Shown: positions 51,290 to 59,625 of the stretch, in pieces | How positions within the stretch are numbered: the first letter of the stretch is position 1 | Layout: every line of letters starts with the position of its first letter | Assembly (NCBI RefSeq): GCF_020012125.1 | Contig: NZ_JAIFAG010000001.1 | Span: 1,426,001 to 1,490,000, forward strand | Reading direction: 5' to 3' | DNA: 64,000 nucleotides | Source of the DNA: Hymenobacter psoromatis | Lineage (GTDB): Bacteria > Bacteroidota > Bacteroidia > Cytophagales > Hymenobacteraceae | Notes under the pieces: generated by a model | What the model was told of the DNA's origin: nothing | Seen by the model: the letters and a program-made list of their open reading frames with translations, nothing else | The model's database searches: none | Translations under genes and position numbers: made by a program

Positions 51290-52093
51290 CTACCACGTGA
51301 GGCCGGGATAAGTGCGTTGCATATACTGTAATTCGGCCAGCAGGTAGCCCAGGTGCTCGGAGTGGCGGCCCAACTTGCCGCCGGGCTGCGCGAAGGCCGC
51401 GGTAGGTACCGGCAGCGTAGCCTCGGCAAAGACGTGGGTCACGTAAGCGGTGGCGCGGGCGTGTAGCGTGGCGTAGTCGGGCACTAGGCCCAGGCCGTGC
51501 AGGTCGATTTCGAGGGGGGTAGGGGCGGTCAGCTCGGCGGCGTAGCGCCAGAGCACGGCCAAGGCTTTTTCCACGCGCCGGCGGCTTTCGGCAGTGCCGT
51601 CGCCGAGGCGAATCATCCACTCGGCGCTCCACTTGCGGTGGTAGGCGGCCTCTTTCAGCGACTTCTCGGCGATGGCGGCCAGCTGCGCATCGGGACCACT
51701 CTTTAGCTCACTAAGTAGCTCGTAGTGAAAGACATCGAATAAAAACTGCCGCACTACGGTGTGGGCAAAGTCGTGATTAGGCTGCTCCACCAGCAGCGGG
51801 TTGCGGTACTCCACGGCGGCGCGCAGGTAGGCCAGGTCGTCCTCGGTGCGGCCGCGGCCTTCCAGTTCGGCGGCGTACTGGTAATAGCTGCGGGCCTCGC
51901 CCAGCAGGTCCAGCGCAATGTTGGCCAGGGCCAAATCCTGCTCCAGCACAGGGCCGTGCCCGCACCATTCCGAGAGGCGGTGGGCCAGGATGAGGCTGGT
52001 ATCGGCCAGCTGTAACACGAACGGAAACAGCGGGTTAGCCGCATTAGCCGCATTGGCCGGCGGCGGCGGGGTAGGGGCCAGGTCGGGCATCAT
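51290..52093 (-). CDS. paaC: Phenylacetyl-CoA epoxidase structural subunit PaaC
   Basis: About 267 residues from ATG 52093 (a GTG at 52096 is an alternative that overlaps the paaB stop). Ferritin-like fold: RLSEWCGHGPVLEQDLALANIALDLLGEARSYYQ and AAYHRKWSAEWMIRLGDG match PaaC. PaaC pairs with the catalytic PaaA but does not bind the di-iron itself. Tightly coupled to paaB (TGATG overlap). The N-terminal Pro/Ala/Asn low-complexity insert is unusual. Confidence 0.93.
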   Translation of the reverse strand: MMPDLAPTPPPPANAANAANPLFPFVLQLADTSLILAHRLSEWCGHGPVLEQDLALANIALDLLGEARSYYQYAAELEGRGRTEDDLAYLRAAVEYRNPLLVEQPNHDFAHTVVRQFLFDVFHYELLSELKSGPDAQLAAIAEKSLKEAAYHRKWSAEWMIRLGDGTAESRRRVEKALAVLWRYAAELTAPTPLEIDLHGLGLVPDYATLHARATAYVTHVFAEATLPVPTAAFAQPGGKLGRHSEHLGYLLAELQYMQRTYPGLTW

Positions 52094-52380
52094 CACATGT
52101 GCTTGATGGAGGCCGGCACGTCGTAAAACGTGGGGTGCCGGTAGGCTTTGTCATTAGCCGGGTCGAAAAACTCGGCTGCCTCGTCGGGGTTAGAGGCGTG
52201 CACGTGCCGCGACTCCACCACCCAGATGCTCACGCCTTCCTGGCGGCGGGTGTACACATCGCGGGCGTTTTGCACGGCCATTGTCGCGTCGGCGGCATGC
52301 AGGCTCCCCACATGCTTATGGTCGAGCCCCTGCTTGCTACGGATGAAGACCTCCCACAGGGGCCATTCGTCTTGGTTCAT
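52093..52380 (-). CDS. paaB: Phenylacetyl-CoA epoxidase subunit PaaB
   Basis: A 95-residue PaaB: NQDEWPLWEVFIRSKQGLDHKHVGSLHAADATMAVQNARDVYTRRQEG is the standard start of the family. It links PaaAC heterodimers in the epoxidase. Its stop overlaps paaC. Repeat C3 sits in the gap towards paaA. Confidence 0.95.
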   Translation of the reverse strand: MNQDEWPLWEVFIRSKQGLDHKHVGSLHAADATMAVQNARDVYTRRQEGVSIWVVESRHVHASNPDEAAEFFDPANDKAYRHPTFYDVPASIKHM

Positions 52381-52415
52381 TAGTGTATTACTAGCTGATT
52401 TTCAGTACAAAATGC

Positions 52416-52520
52416 TTGTCATTGCGAGCGCAGCGCGGCAATCTTTCCTTCCACCAGGGGTAGTAAATCCAACAATGCGAACAACAAGGAGAGATTGCCG
52501 CGCTGCGCTCGCAATGACAA
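52416..52520. repeat. Intergenic inverted repeat, family C, copy 3
   Basis: TTGTCATTGCGAGCGCAGCG and its complement CGCTGCGCTCGCAATGACAA form perfect 30-base arms around AT-rich centre. It is inserted between paaA and paaB, genes normally contiguous in one operon. Confidence 0.9.
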
Positions 52521-52538
52521 CTGGTTGCAACGCATTTT

Positions 52539-53492
52539 CTACGCCGCCACAGCCACTTCCCGCGCCGCGCGCTTTTGCGCGTGGGCCAGGGCTGCTTCGC
52601 GCACCCAGGCGCCTTCTTCGTGGGCTTGCACGCGGGCTTGCAGGCGCTCGTGGTTGCAGAGGCCGTTGCCCTTCACCACGTTCCAGAACTCGTTCCAGTC
52701 CACCTCGCCGAAGTCGTAGGCCTGGCGGGCCTCGTTCCAGTTCACCCGCTCGTCGGGCACGGTCAGGCCCAGAAACTCGGCCTGGGGCACCATCATGTCC
52801 ACGAATTTCTGGCGCAGCTCGTCGTTAGTGAAGCGCTTGATGCGCCACTTCATGCTTTGCTCCGTGTTGGGCGATTCGCTGTCTTTGGGGCCGAACATCA
52901 TCAGCGTGGGCCACCACCAGCGGTTGAGGGCCTCCTGCGCCATTGCTTTTTGGGTCGGCGCGCCCTCGCACAACGTCTGCATTATTTCGAAGCCCTGGCG
53001 CTGGTGGAAGCTTTCCTCTTTGCACACCCGCACCATCGCGCGGGCGTAGGGGCCGTAGGAGGTGCGGCACAGCGGCACCTGGTTCAGGATGGCCGCGCCG
53101 TCTACGAGCCAGCCCACGCAGCCCATATCGGCCCAGCTTAGGGTAGGGTAATTGAAAATACTGGAATACTTGGCTTTGCCCGAATGCAAATCACTCAGCA
53201 TCTGTTCGCGCGAAACACCCAGCGTCTCGGCCGCGCTGTACAAATACAGGCCGTGGCCAGCCTCGTCCTGCACCTTAGCCAGCAAGATAGACTTGCGCTT
53301 GAGCGACGGCGCGCGGGTTATCCAATTGCCCTCGGGCAGCATCCCCACTAGCTCAGAGTGAGCATGTTGCGAGATTTGCCGAATCAGCGTTTTGCGGTAG
53401 GCGTCCGGCATCCAGTCTTTGGGCTCGATGCGCACGTCGGCATCAATTCGGGCCTGAAACTGTTCTTCGGGGGTGAGGTTGGGAGTTTCCAT
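52539..53492 (-). CDS. paaA: Phenylacetyl-CoA epoxidase catalytic subunit PaaA
   Basis: A 317-residue di-iron catalytic subunit of phenylacetyl-CoA epoxidase. [20 protein letters not shown] and [21 protein letters not shown] (Glu/His iron ligands) fit; [16 protein letters not shown] and [14 protein letters not shown] are family signatures. Starts at ATG 53492 after a GC-rich upstream region with an AT-rich promoter-like stretch near 53510-53545. First gene of the run, so the promoter is likely here. Confidence 0.95.
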   Translation of the reverse strand: METPNLTPEEQFQARIDADVRIEPKDWMPDAYRKTLIRQISQHAHSELVGMLPEGNWITRAPSLKRKSILLAKVQDEAGHGLYLYSAAETLGVSREQMLSDLHSGKAKYSSIFNYPTLSWADMGCVGWLVDGAAILNQVPLCRTSYGPYARAMVRVCKEESFHQRQGFEIMQTLCEGAPTQKAMAQEALNRWWWPTLMMFGPKDSESPNTEQSMKWRIKRFTNDELRQKFVDMMVPQAEFLGLTVPDERVNWNEARQAYDFGEVDWNEFWNVVKGNGLCNHERLQARVQAHEEGAWVREAALAHAQKRAAREVAVAA

Positions 53493-53587
53493 AAGCTGGT
53501 CAACGATAACTAACGGTTGTTAGTTTAACAAAGAAACGCAAAAATAGCGGCTTCGGCGCGGGGCCGGGGGGTAGGGGCACAGCGCGC

Positions 53588-54655
53588 TCACACCTGTACC
53601 GAGTCGTCGCCCAGCACGTCCTGCACGTAGAGCATCTTCACCAGCACAATGAGAATGGCGATGATGGGCGTAGCCAGCGTAAGACCCAGCAGCCCCGTGT
53701 AAGAGCCGATAATAAGCTGACCGATGAAAATAAGCGCCGGCGGCATCAGAATCAGCCGCTGTTGCACTATCGGCGACACGGCCGCGCTTTCCAGCGTTTG
53801 CACGCCCAGGTACAGCAGCAGCACGTAGAGCGCCATGTGGGGGCCGCCGTTGAAGAAGGCCAGTAGCAGCGCCGGCACCATCGAAATGATGGGGCCGATA
53901 TTGGGAATAAACGTCACCAACCCCGCAAATAGCCCCAGCACTGCCGCCATCGGCATTCCCAGCGCCCACAGGCCCAGCACCGTGAGCATGCCCACGGCCA
54001 GCATCGACACCAGCCGGCCCAGCACCCATTTCACCAACGTATCACTGATTTTGTCAAGTACTTGGTCGGCCCGTTCGCGGTGGGCCTTGGATACCAGCAT
54101 CACCAGGCCCGCCCGGTAGAGCTTGGGCTGAATGACGATAAAGAGCGCCAGAAACACGATAACGTAGGTATCGGCCAGCACGCTGAGTGTGCTCGAAAAA
54201 ATGCCCGTGGCCCGGCCCAGCCACGCCGAAGTACCCCCGGCGATGTGGGTAAAATCGATGTTTTCGCGGCTCAGCCACTGGCCCCACTCGGTACCCTGTA
54301 CCCGCGCCTGCACGTCGCGCACGGCCCGCGGCAATTCCTCTTGCAGCCCGCGCACCTGCTCGCTGATGCGGTCCGAAAACAGCCAGCCCATGCCCATCAG
54401 CAGTCCCAGCACTAGCAGCGTCACTACTAGCAGCGCCAGCCCCGTGGGCAGCTTCGTGCGCCGATGCAGCCAGTCGGCCCCCGCCCGCAGGGGTAGGGCA
54501 ATGAGCAGCGCCGCCAGCACCCGCAAAAAAACCCCGAACGCCGTGCCTAGTAAGCCTGTCAGTAATAGGACTAAGAGGGTGATACCTACCGCAACGCCTA
54601 CGCGCCACACGTAGGCGCTACCAGGTGAGGATGGGGGGGTAGGGGCTGGATTCAT
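53588..54655 (-). CDS. AI-2E-family transporter (UPF0118)
   Basis: A 355-residue polytopic membrane protein of the AI-2E/UPF0118 family: VGVAVGITLLVLLLTGLLG, LALLVVTLLVLGLLMGMGWLF, DTYVIVFLALFIVIQPKLYR, AVLGLFAGLVTFIPNIGPIISMVPALLLA (the conserved PNIGP motif) and GPTLILMPPALIFIGQLIIGS-type end. Autoinducer transport is shown only for some members. It interrupts the paa genes between paaA and paaE and has no obvious role in that pathway. Confidence 0.9.
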   Translation of the reverse strand: MNPAPTPPSSPGSAYVWRVGVAVGITLLVLLLTGLLGTAFGVFLRVLAALLIALPLRAGADWLHRRTKLPTGLALLVVTLLVLGLLMGMGWLFSDRISEQVRGLQEELPRAVRDVQARVQGTEWGQWLSRENIDFTHIAGGTSAWLGRATGIFSSTLSVLADTYVIVFLALFIVIQPKLYRAGLVMLVSKAHRERADQVLDKISDTLVKWVLGRLVSMLAVGMLTVLGLWALGMPMAAVLGLFAGLVTFIPNIGPIISMVPALLLAFFNGGPHMALYVLLLYLGVQTLESAAVSPIVQQRLILMPPALIFIGQLIIGSYTGLLGLTLATPIIAILIVLVKMLYVQDVLGDDSVQV

Positions 54656-54809
54656 AAAAAGACAGAGGAAAAAATCTCAGCCGACAATGGTTGAGGTAAG
54701 CAGCCAGTACGGATAAATGCCGGGTGGCGGCTACACTCAGCCAGTTTCGCGATGCTTACGGCCAGCTTGGATTTTTCATCCGGCATTAAAAGTAAAAAGC
54801 CAGCGGCCA

Positions 54810-54897
54810 GTAGCGCGAAGTTTCCACTTCGCGTGCGAGCGCAGCGGGCAGTCGGCACTACCCGGCGCGCACGCTTGAAGTAGAAACTTTGCGCTAC
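54810..54897. repeat. Intergenic inverted repeat, family E, copy 3
   Basis: GTAGCGCGAAGTTTCCACTT at the left pairs with AAGTAGAAACTTTGCGCTAC at the right. Lies between the AI-2E gene and paaE. Overlaps a spurious frame 54652-54909. Confidence 0.85.
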
Positions 54898-54908
54898 TGG
54901 CCTCAGCA

Positions 54909-55988
54909 TTAGGCGTCAAAATCGACCGTTACGGCGGGCGCGGTGGGCCGGGCCTGGCACGTGAGCACGTAGCCCTGCGCTATTTCGCGCTCGGAAAGCG
55001 AGTAGTTGACATCCATCGCGGCGGTGCCGGCCGTGACGCGGGCGCGGCAGGTGCTGCACATGCCATTCTTGCACGAATACGGGGCGTCGATGCCGGCGGC
55101 CAGGGCCGCATCGAGCACTGTGTCGCCATAAAAGGACATGGGCATGGAGTAGCTGCGGCCGTCGAGGTGCAGGCTTACCTGGCTTTTCTGGTCGTCTTCG
55201 CCCGCCGGGCGGGGAGTAGGGGCTTGCTTCTGCGTCTGGCTGGCAGCGGCGGTAAACAGCTCAAAATGAACGTGCTCCTCCGCTACGCCAGCCTCGGCCA
55301 GGGCCAGGCGCACGCCGTGAATCATCTCCTCCGGCCCGCAGATGAAGCACTCGTCGAGGCTGGGGGTAGGCAGCGCTTTTTGCAGAATCTCGGTGGCTTT
55401 GGCGTAATCCAGGCGGCCAAACAGCAGGTCACTCTCGCCCTGCTCGCGGCTCAGCACGTGTAGCACGCTCAGGCGCTCCAAAAACCTGTTTTTCAGGCCC
55501 TCCAGCTGTTCCTTGAAAATAATGGAGTTGCGCCCCCGGTTGCCGTACACCAGGTACACGCGGCTGCCCGGCTCGGTCAGCAATATCGTTTTGGCAATGC
55601 TCAGGATGGGCGTGATGCCGCTGCCGGCCGCAAACAGCGCGTAGCGCCGGGCCTGCGCCGGGTGCAGCCGCACCACGAAGCGGCCCTGCGGCGGCAGCAC
55701 GTCCAGCATGTCGCCCGCCCGCAGGCCCTCAGCCACGGCCAGCGTCGAGAAGCGCCCGCCCGGCACCTGTTTGATGGCCACCCGCCACTCGTCCTCCAAC
55801 GGGCTGCTGCACAGCGAGTAGCTACGGCGTAGCTCCTCGCCCGCGTGCTCGCGCCGCAGGGTCAGGTACTGCCCCGGCTCGTAGCGAAATGTCTCGCGCA
55901 GCTCCATCGGCACCTCAAAGGCCAGCGACACGCAGTCGGCCGTTTCGCGGGTAATGCTTTTTATTTTTAAAGGGTGAAAGCGGCTCAT
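54909..55988 (-). CDS. paaE: Phenylacetyl-CoA epoxidase reductase PaaE
   Basis: A 359-residue flavo-iron-sulfur reductase from ATG 55988 (MSRFHPLKIKSITRETADC). The FAD domain has EPGQYLTLRREHAGEELRRSYSLCSS (RxYSxxS), followed by the NAD(P) domain FAAGSGITPILSIAK. The C-terminal plant-type 2Fe-2S ferredoxin carries YSCKNGMCSTCRARV and a distal Cys in YVLTCQARP. It delivers NADPH electrons to PaaABC. Separated from paaABC by the AI-2E gene, which is atypical. Confidence 0.94.
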   Translation of the reverse strand: MSRFHPLKIKSITRETADCVSLAFEVPMELRETFRYEPGQYLTLRREHAGEELRRSYSLCSSPLEDEWRVAIKQVPGGRFSTLAVAEGLRAGDMLDVLPPQGRFVVRLHPAQARRYALFAAGSGITPILSIAKTILLTEPGSRVYLVYGNRGRNSIIFKEQLEGLKNRFLERLSVLHVLSREQGESDLLFGRLDYAKATEILQKALPTPSLDECFICGPEEMIHGVRLALAEAGVAEEHVHFELFTAAASQTQKQAPTPRPAGEDDQKSQVSLHLDGRSYSMPMSFYGDTVLDAALAAGIDAPYSCKNGMCSTCRARVTAGTAAMDVNYSLSEREIAQGYVLTCQARPTAPAVTVDFDA

Positions 55989-56023
55989 GGGTGGGGTAGG
56001 GAGGTAGGAATACAACTAACATT

Positions 56024-56124
56024 GAACGTCATGCTGACGAAGGAAGCATCTCTACCGCATAAGTAATTCCAAGCGTTAGGACTACTCACTCAGTAGAGAT
56101 GCTTCCTTCGTCAGCATGACGTTC
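56024..56124. repeat. Intergenic inverted repeat, family B, copy 2
   Basis: GAACGTCATGCTGACGAAGG to CCTTCGTCAGCATGACGTTC, perfect 30-base arms. This is the intact reference for the collapsed copy at 59072-59104. Confidence 0.92.
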
Positions 56125-56150
56125 TAACAAGCATCAAAACAGCTTCAAAA

Positions 56151-56975
56151 TTACTTCGGCGCGGGCTGGCACTTGGGGCAGATGTACGTAGCGCGGCCGC
56201 CCACGTAAAATTTCTCAATCAGCGTCTTCGGATGGCGGGGGCAAAACGTGTGCGCGTCGGAGCCGGGGGTAGCCGACTCGTCCCACTCGCGGGCATGGAT
56301 GAGAAACGACTTCGGAAAGAGTCGGTAATTGGCCTCGTGCCGGATGGCCGTGGTGAGCACCAGCTGAATAGCCCCGTGCAGCGCCGTGGTTTCCTTCTCC
56401 AAAAGCGAATTGCCCGGCCGCTCAGGATGGATTTTGGCCTGAAACAGCACCTCGTCCACAATCCAGTTGCCGAGGCCGGCCGTGAGGCCCTGGTCCAGCA
56501 GCAGCGGCTTCACAAACACCCGGCGGCGGCTGAGCTTCTGGTGCAGCTCGGCGGCCGCTATTTGCAGCGCGTCGGGCCCCAGCTTCTTGGCTTTTTGGTA
56601 AGCTTCTACACTCTCCGCCAGCCGAATGCGCCCGAATTTACGCGGGTCAATGAAGGCCAGGCTCAGGCCCGAGTCGGCCAGTTGCCAGGCCACGCGCGTG
56701 AAGCGGGGCGCATCGGGCGCGTCGCGGTAAGCCCCAATGTCGCCGGTCATGCCGAAGTGCAGCACCAGCAGCCGGCCGTTGTCCAGCTCTACAAAGCAGT
56801 TTTTGCCCAGCCGGCCGGTGCCGGTGATGCAGCGGCCCACCACGCCGGCGCGCAGCTCGGCTTCGGGCACGGCCAGCACGTGCGCATCGCGCACCTCCAG
56901 GCCGATAATTGTCTGGCCCACCGCTACTTCCTCAATAAAGCGGCGGTAGGTTTCGACCTCAGGTAACTCGGGCAT
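56151..56975 (-). CDS. Fpg/Nei-family DNA glycosylase
   Basis: A 274-residue base-excision glycosylase: MPELPEVETYRRF (catalytic Pro2 and Glu3), HFGMTGDIGAYRD and GLGNWIVDEVLFQAKIHP (the H2TH region) are typical. The C-terminal zinc finger reads CPRHPK...YICPKCQ, so one of the four usual Cys is His. It removes oxidised bases such as 8-oxoG or oxidised pyrimidines and cleaves the strand. Stand-alone; family subtype (MutM or Nei) uncertain. Confidence 0.9.
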   Translation of the reverse strand: MPELPEVETYRRFIEEVAVGQTIIGLEVRDAHVLAVPEAELRAGVVGRCITGTGRLGKNCFVELDNGRLLVLHFGMTGDIGAYRDAPDAPRFTRVAWQLADSGLSLAFIDPRKFGRIRLAESVEAYQKAKKLGPDALQIAAAELHQKLSRRRVFVKPLLLDQGLTAGLGNWIVDEVLFQAKIHPERPGNSLLEKETTALHGAIQLVLTTAIRHEANYRLFPKSFLIHAREWDESATPGSDAHTFCPRHPKTLIEKFYVGGRATYICPKCQPAPK

Positions 56976-57080
56976 CCTGTTTTACAGTTATCAGTTATCA
57001 ATCATCCGTTATCAGCCGTTCTAACAGCATACGTCCAGTATGGGTGCCGCTAAAACGACTAATAACGAATAGTTGAAAAA

Positions 57081-58052
57081 TTACTCGTGTAGCTTAGCCA
57101 CGCGCTGGCCGGCTTGGTCATACACGTCGCCGCCGGGCGTTACGAAAAGCTGGTGCTGGCGGCCATCTTCGAGCACGAACGGGAAATTAGCGTTACCGGT
57201 GCGGCGCAGGCGGCCCACCACCTGGGCCTCGCGCACGGCCTCGTCATCAGCACTGCTTTCGTCAGTCAGGCGCACCACGTTCAGGGCGCTGGTGAGGTAA
57301 TACGGCACGTCGGGGCTGGCGCGAAACGTGAGTTGGCCCACCAGTCGCACAGGCGCAGCGCTGGCGTTGCGGGCTAATGGGGCGTGGGTATCACTTTGGG
57401 CAGCCTCATCGGCCGCGGGGCGGGGGGTAGGGGCCAGGGCAATAGGCTGGGCCGAAGGCTGTGCGCTGCCGGCCCGGCTGCTGGCCACTATTTGGTCGTT
57501 GGCACGGCCCCAGCCCTGGCTGATGGCCGCCAGGCGCGGCGCGCGACCGGGGTGGCTGGCCGAGCCTGCCTCGGGCGCGACGGCCGCTAGCGCGGCCTGG
57601 GCCTGGGCCAGGCTAGCCCCCAGCCGCCGCAGCACGAAGCCCGAAAACTCGTCGGCTTCCAGCTCGTCCTGCGGCTGCGAGCCGCCGCCGCGCAGCGTGT
57701 GGCCGTTGAGGTGGTGGCCCATCTCATGGGCCAGAATACTGATGCCCGCCCAGTCGGTGTGGCCCGCCTGGTTCACGGCCGCCAGAAACTGCGGATTATA
57801 GAGCAAATAGCGTCGGCCATCATACACCACGGCCGCCGCATTATCCACCTGCGTGGTGGCGCGCAGCTCAAAGCGCGGCTGCAGACCCACCGCATCGGTG
57901 ATTTCGCGGATAATACCGGCCGCCTGGCTGGCGGGCACGTCGGTGGGGGTAGGGGCCTGCGCCTGGCTGGCTGGGGCCGCCACTAGTAGCAACAGGGCCG
58001 GCAGGCCGGCGGCTACCGCCAGCCGGCGAAAAACGCGGGGGAGAATGGGCAT
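57081..58052 (-). CDS. Secreted M48-like metalloprotease
   Basis: A 323-residue exported protease from ATG 58052 (signal peptide LAVAAGLPALLLLVAAPASQAQA). The zinc motif HEMGHHLNGH and the third ligand DELEADEFSGFVLRR fit M48-type or a related HExxH family. The C-terminal half has a low-complexity Ala/Pro/Ser segment and a strand-rich end (GQLTFRASPDVPYYLTSALNVV). It is unlike the 5357 enzyme at the N-terminus, so the two are not recent duplicates. Confidence 0.8.
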   Translation of the reverse strand: MPILPRVFRRLAVAAGLPALLLLVAAPASQAQAPTPTDVPASQAAGIIREITDAVGLQPRFELRATTQVDNAAAVVYDGRRYLLYNPQFLAAVNQAGHTDWAGISILAHEMGHHLNGHTLRGGGSQPQDELEADEFSGFVLRRLGASLAQAQAALAAVAPEAGSASHPGRAPRLAAISQGWGRANDQIVASSRAGSAQPSAQPIALAPTPRPAADEAAQSDTHAPLARNASAAPVRLVGQLTFRASPDVPYYLTSALNVVRLTDESSADDEAVREAQVVGRLRRTGNANFPFVLEDGRQHQLFVTPGGDVYDQAGQRVAKLHE

Positions 58053-58080
58053 AGCGATGCTTGGTTGGTAATTAGGGGCT

Positions 58081-58130
58081 GAAACCCGTTTGCCATTGCG
58101 AGCACAGCAAAGCAATGGCAAACGGGTTTC
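58081..58130. repeat. Short inverted repeat, family C, collapsed copy 4
   Basis: Nineteen-base arms GAAACCCGTTTGCCATTGC and its complement, around GAGCACAGCAAA. The core CATTGCGAGCACAGCAAAGCAATG resembles a family C end with its centre deleted. Could also act as a weak terminator. Confidence 0.65.
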
Positions 58131-58228
58131 AGGAATCTATCAAAAAGACAACGTTACAGTCGACCTTTTTCGTTTAACGAATGGGTGGCCAACAGTGGCC
58201 GCCGCTACCCCGCCCTTTTCCTTCATTC

Positions 58229-59068
58229 ATGACTACTACCGCCCACTTGGCCACCGACCCAGCCACGCCCGCCGTGCGCGTGCAGCCCGGCATCCCGTTT
58301 CGCCTCGCCGACATTGACCCGAGTAATACCGAGCCATTTTCCCGCCACAAAAAAAAACTGCTTGAGCGCCAGCGCGAACTGCGCAAGCAACTCAGCGACT
58401 ACCAAGTGAATCTCCACGCCGAGCACCGGCGTAGCCTCTTACTCGTGTTTCAGGCAATGGACACCGGTGGCAAGGACGGCACCATTCGGGTGCTGCTCAC
58501 AGGCGTAAACCCGGCCGGTATTGAGGTGGCGGCTTTCAAGCAGCCCAGTGCCGAAGAGCTGGACCACGATTTTCTGTGGCGCATTCACCAGCACACGCCG
58601 GGCAAAGGCCGCATCGGGGTCTTCAACCGCTCGCACTACGAGGATGTGCTCATCACGCGGGTGCACGGCCTCATCCAGCCCATTACCTGGCAGCAACACT
58701 ATCAGGACATCATCAACTTTGAGCAATTACTAACCCGTAGCGGTACCCGCGTCATCAAATTCTTCCTCTACATCTCGAAGGAAGAACAAGCCAAGCGTCT
58801 GCAAGCCCGCCTCGACGACCCCAAGAAGCGCTGGAAATTTGAGCCCGCCGACCTCAAGGAGCGCTCCCTCTGGGATAGCTACCAAGTGGCCTACCAAGAA
58901 GCCCTGGCCGCCACCTCTACCCTCGACAGCCCTTGGTACATCATCCCGGCCAACAGTAAGCGCGCCCGCGACCTGGCTATTGCCGAAATCGTAGTCGCTG
59001 CCCTGGCCGACATGAACCCCCAGCCCCCTGCCGCCACCTTCGACGTAGCCGCGCAGGTGATTAAGTGA
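58229..59068 (+). CDS. Polyphosphate kinase 2-family protein (PPK2)
   Basis: A 279-residue PPK2 from ATG 58229 (an upstream ATG at 58181 is in frame but less likely). The P-loop-like AMDTGGKDGTIRVLLTGVNP, the lid FNRSHYEDVLITRVH (Walker B-like) and YISKEEQAKRLQARLDDPKKRWKF are the PPK2 signature. It phosphorylates nucleotides from polyphosphate. Class cannot be decided. The collapsed repeat B3 follows directly. Confidence 0.93.
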   Translation: MTTTAHLATDPATPAVRVQPGIPFRLADIDPSNTEPFSRHKKKLLERQRELRKQLSDYQVNLHAEHRRSLLLVFQAMDTGGKDGTIRVLLTGVNPAGIEVAAFKQPSAEELDHDFLWRIHQHTPGKGRIGVFNRSHYEDVLITRVHGLIQPITWQQHYQDIINFEQLLTRSGTRVIKFFLYISKEEQAKRLQARLDDPKKRWKFEPADLKERSLWDSYQVAYQEALAATSTLDSPWYIIPANSKRARDLAIAEIVVAALADMNPQPPAATFDVAAQVIK

Positions 59069-59071
59069 AAA

Positions 59072-59104
59072 GAACGTCATGCTGACGAAGGAAGCATGAC
59101 GTTC
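59072..59104. repeat. Intergenic repeat, family B, collapsed copy 3
   Basis: The sequence joins the left arm (GAACGTCATGCTGACGAAGG) to the last bases of the right arm (AGCATGACGTTC). The AGCAT shared by both arms in copy 2 marks the deletion junction, so it is a short internal-deletion derivative of about 33 bases. Confidence 0.8.
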
Positions 59105-59134
59105 TTAGTTAATTACTCTTAAATATACGCATTA

Positions 59135-59383
59135 CTAATTCATCCACACCGTGGCTACTGGCTCGAAGCGGTGGGCGGCAAACGCGCCGTAGGGACGCTC
59201 AGCGTAAAAACCTAGCACTTGCACCTGCTGCCGGCCAGTGCGGGCGTGGGGCAGCATGCGCACCGGATACACGCGGCCGGCAGTAGGCCAGTCGCCGACG
59301 AAGCCGGCGGGGCGGGCCGTATCATCAACGCAGCGGGCAAACTGCTGCACGGGCGGGGGGGTAGGAAGCTGAGTCTTACGCAT
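59135..59383 (-). CDS. Hypothetical small protein (82 aa)
   Basis: From ATG 59383 (the longer frame starts at TTG 59389). The protein has a Pro-rich start, CVDDTARPAGFVGDWPTAGRVYPVRML and VQVLGFYAERPYGAFAAHRFEPVATVW. No signal peptide or membrane span. I recognise no family; the strand-like second half suggests a small beta fold. Confidence 0.5.
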   Translation of the reverse strand: MRKTQLPTPPPVQQFARCVDDTARPAGFVGDWPTAGRVYPVRMLPHARTGRQQVQVLGFYAERPYGAFAAHRFEPVATVWMN

Positions 59384-59565
59384 AGTCAAAGATACGAAGA
59401 AAACGCGAAAAGCTAAAAATATTGGGAATAAAAATAAGGCCTAAACCTACACAATTTTGGCCTCTCCGCTTCGTTAGCACGATGATTTTTCGATTAATTA
59501 GGGCGAAGCTGAATATACTAAAAATGCTGGCTAACAGCTGTTAGTTTTGTTTGCCTTAACTACGC

Positions 59566-59597
59566 AAAAACGGGTGGCCCGGATTGCGGACCACCCG
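59566..59597 (-). terminator. Hairpin terminator after the T9SS plug gene
   Basis: On the minus strand CGGGTGGTCC and GGGCCACCCG pair with one mismatch around a short loop, followed by a T-run. A separate palindrome CTAACAGCTGTTAG at 59531-59544 lies further along. Confidence 0.7.
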
Positions 59598-59625
59598 GCA
59601 CGGTGAAGGGGGGTAGGGGTGAGGC

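Noticed and set aside
54652..54909. 85-codon minus-strand frame between AI-2E and paaE
   Set aside because: It overlaps the family E repeat and carries no signal or family motif.
58081..58130. Small hairpin as intrinsic terminator for the M48-like gene
   Set aside because: It lies upstream of that leftward gene, and no T-run follows; better explained as a collapsed family C repeat.
59531..59544. Palindrome CTAACAGCTGTTAG
   Set aside because: Perfect but short, with no clear regulator or gene start next to it; a similar but imperfect sequence near 11750 also has no context.
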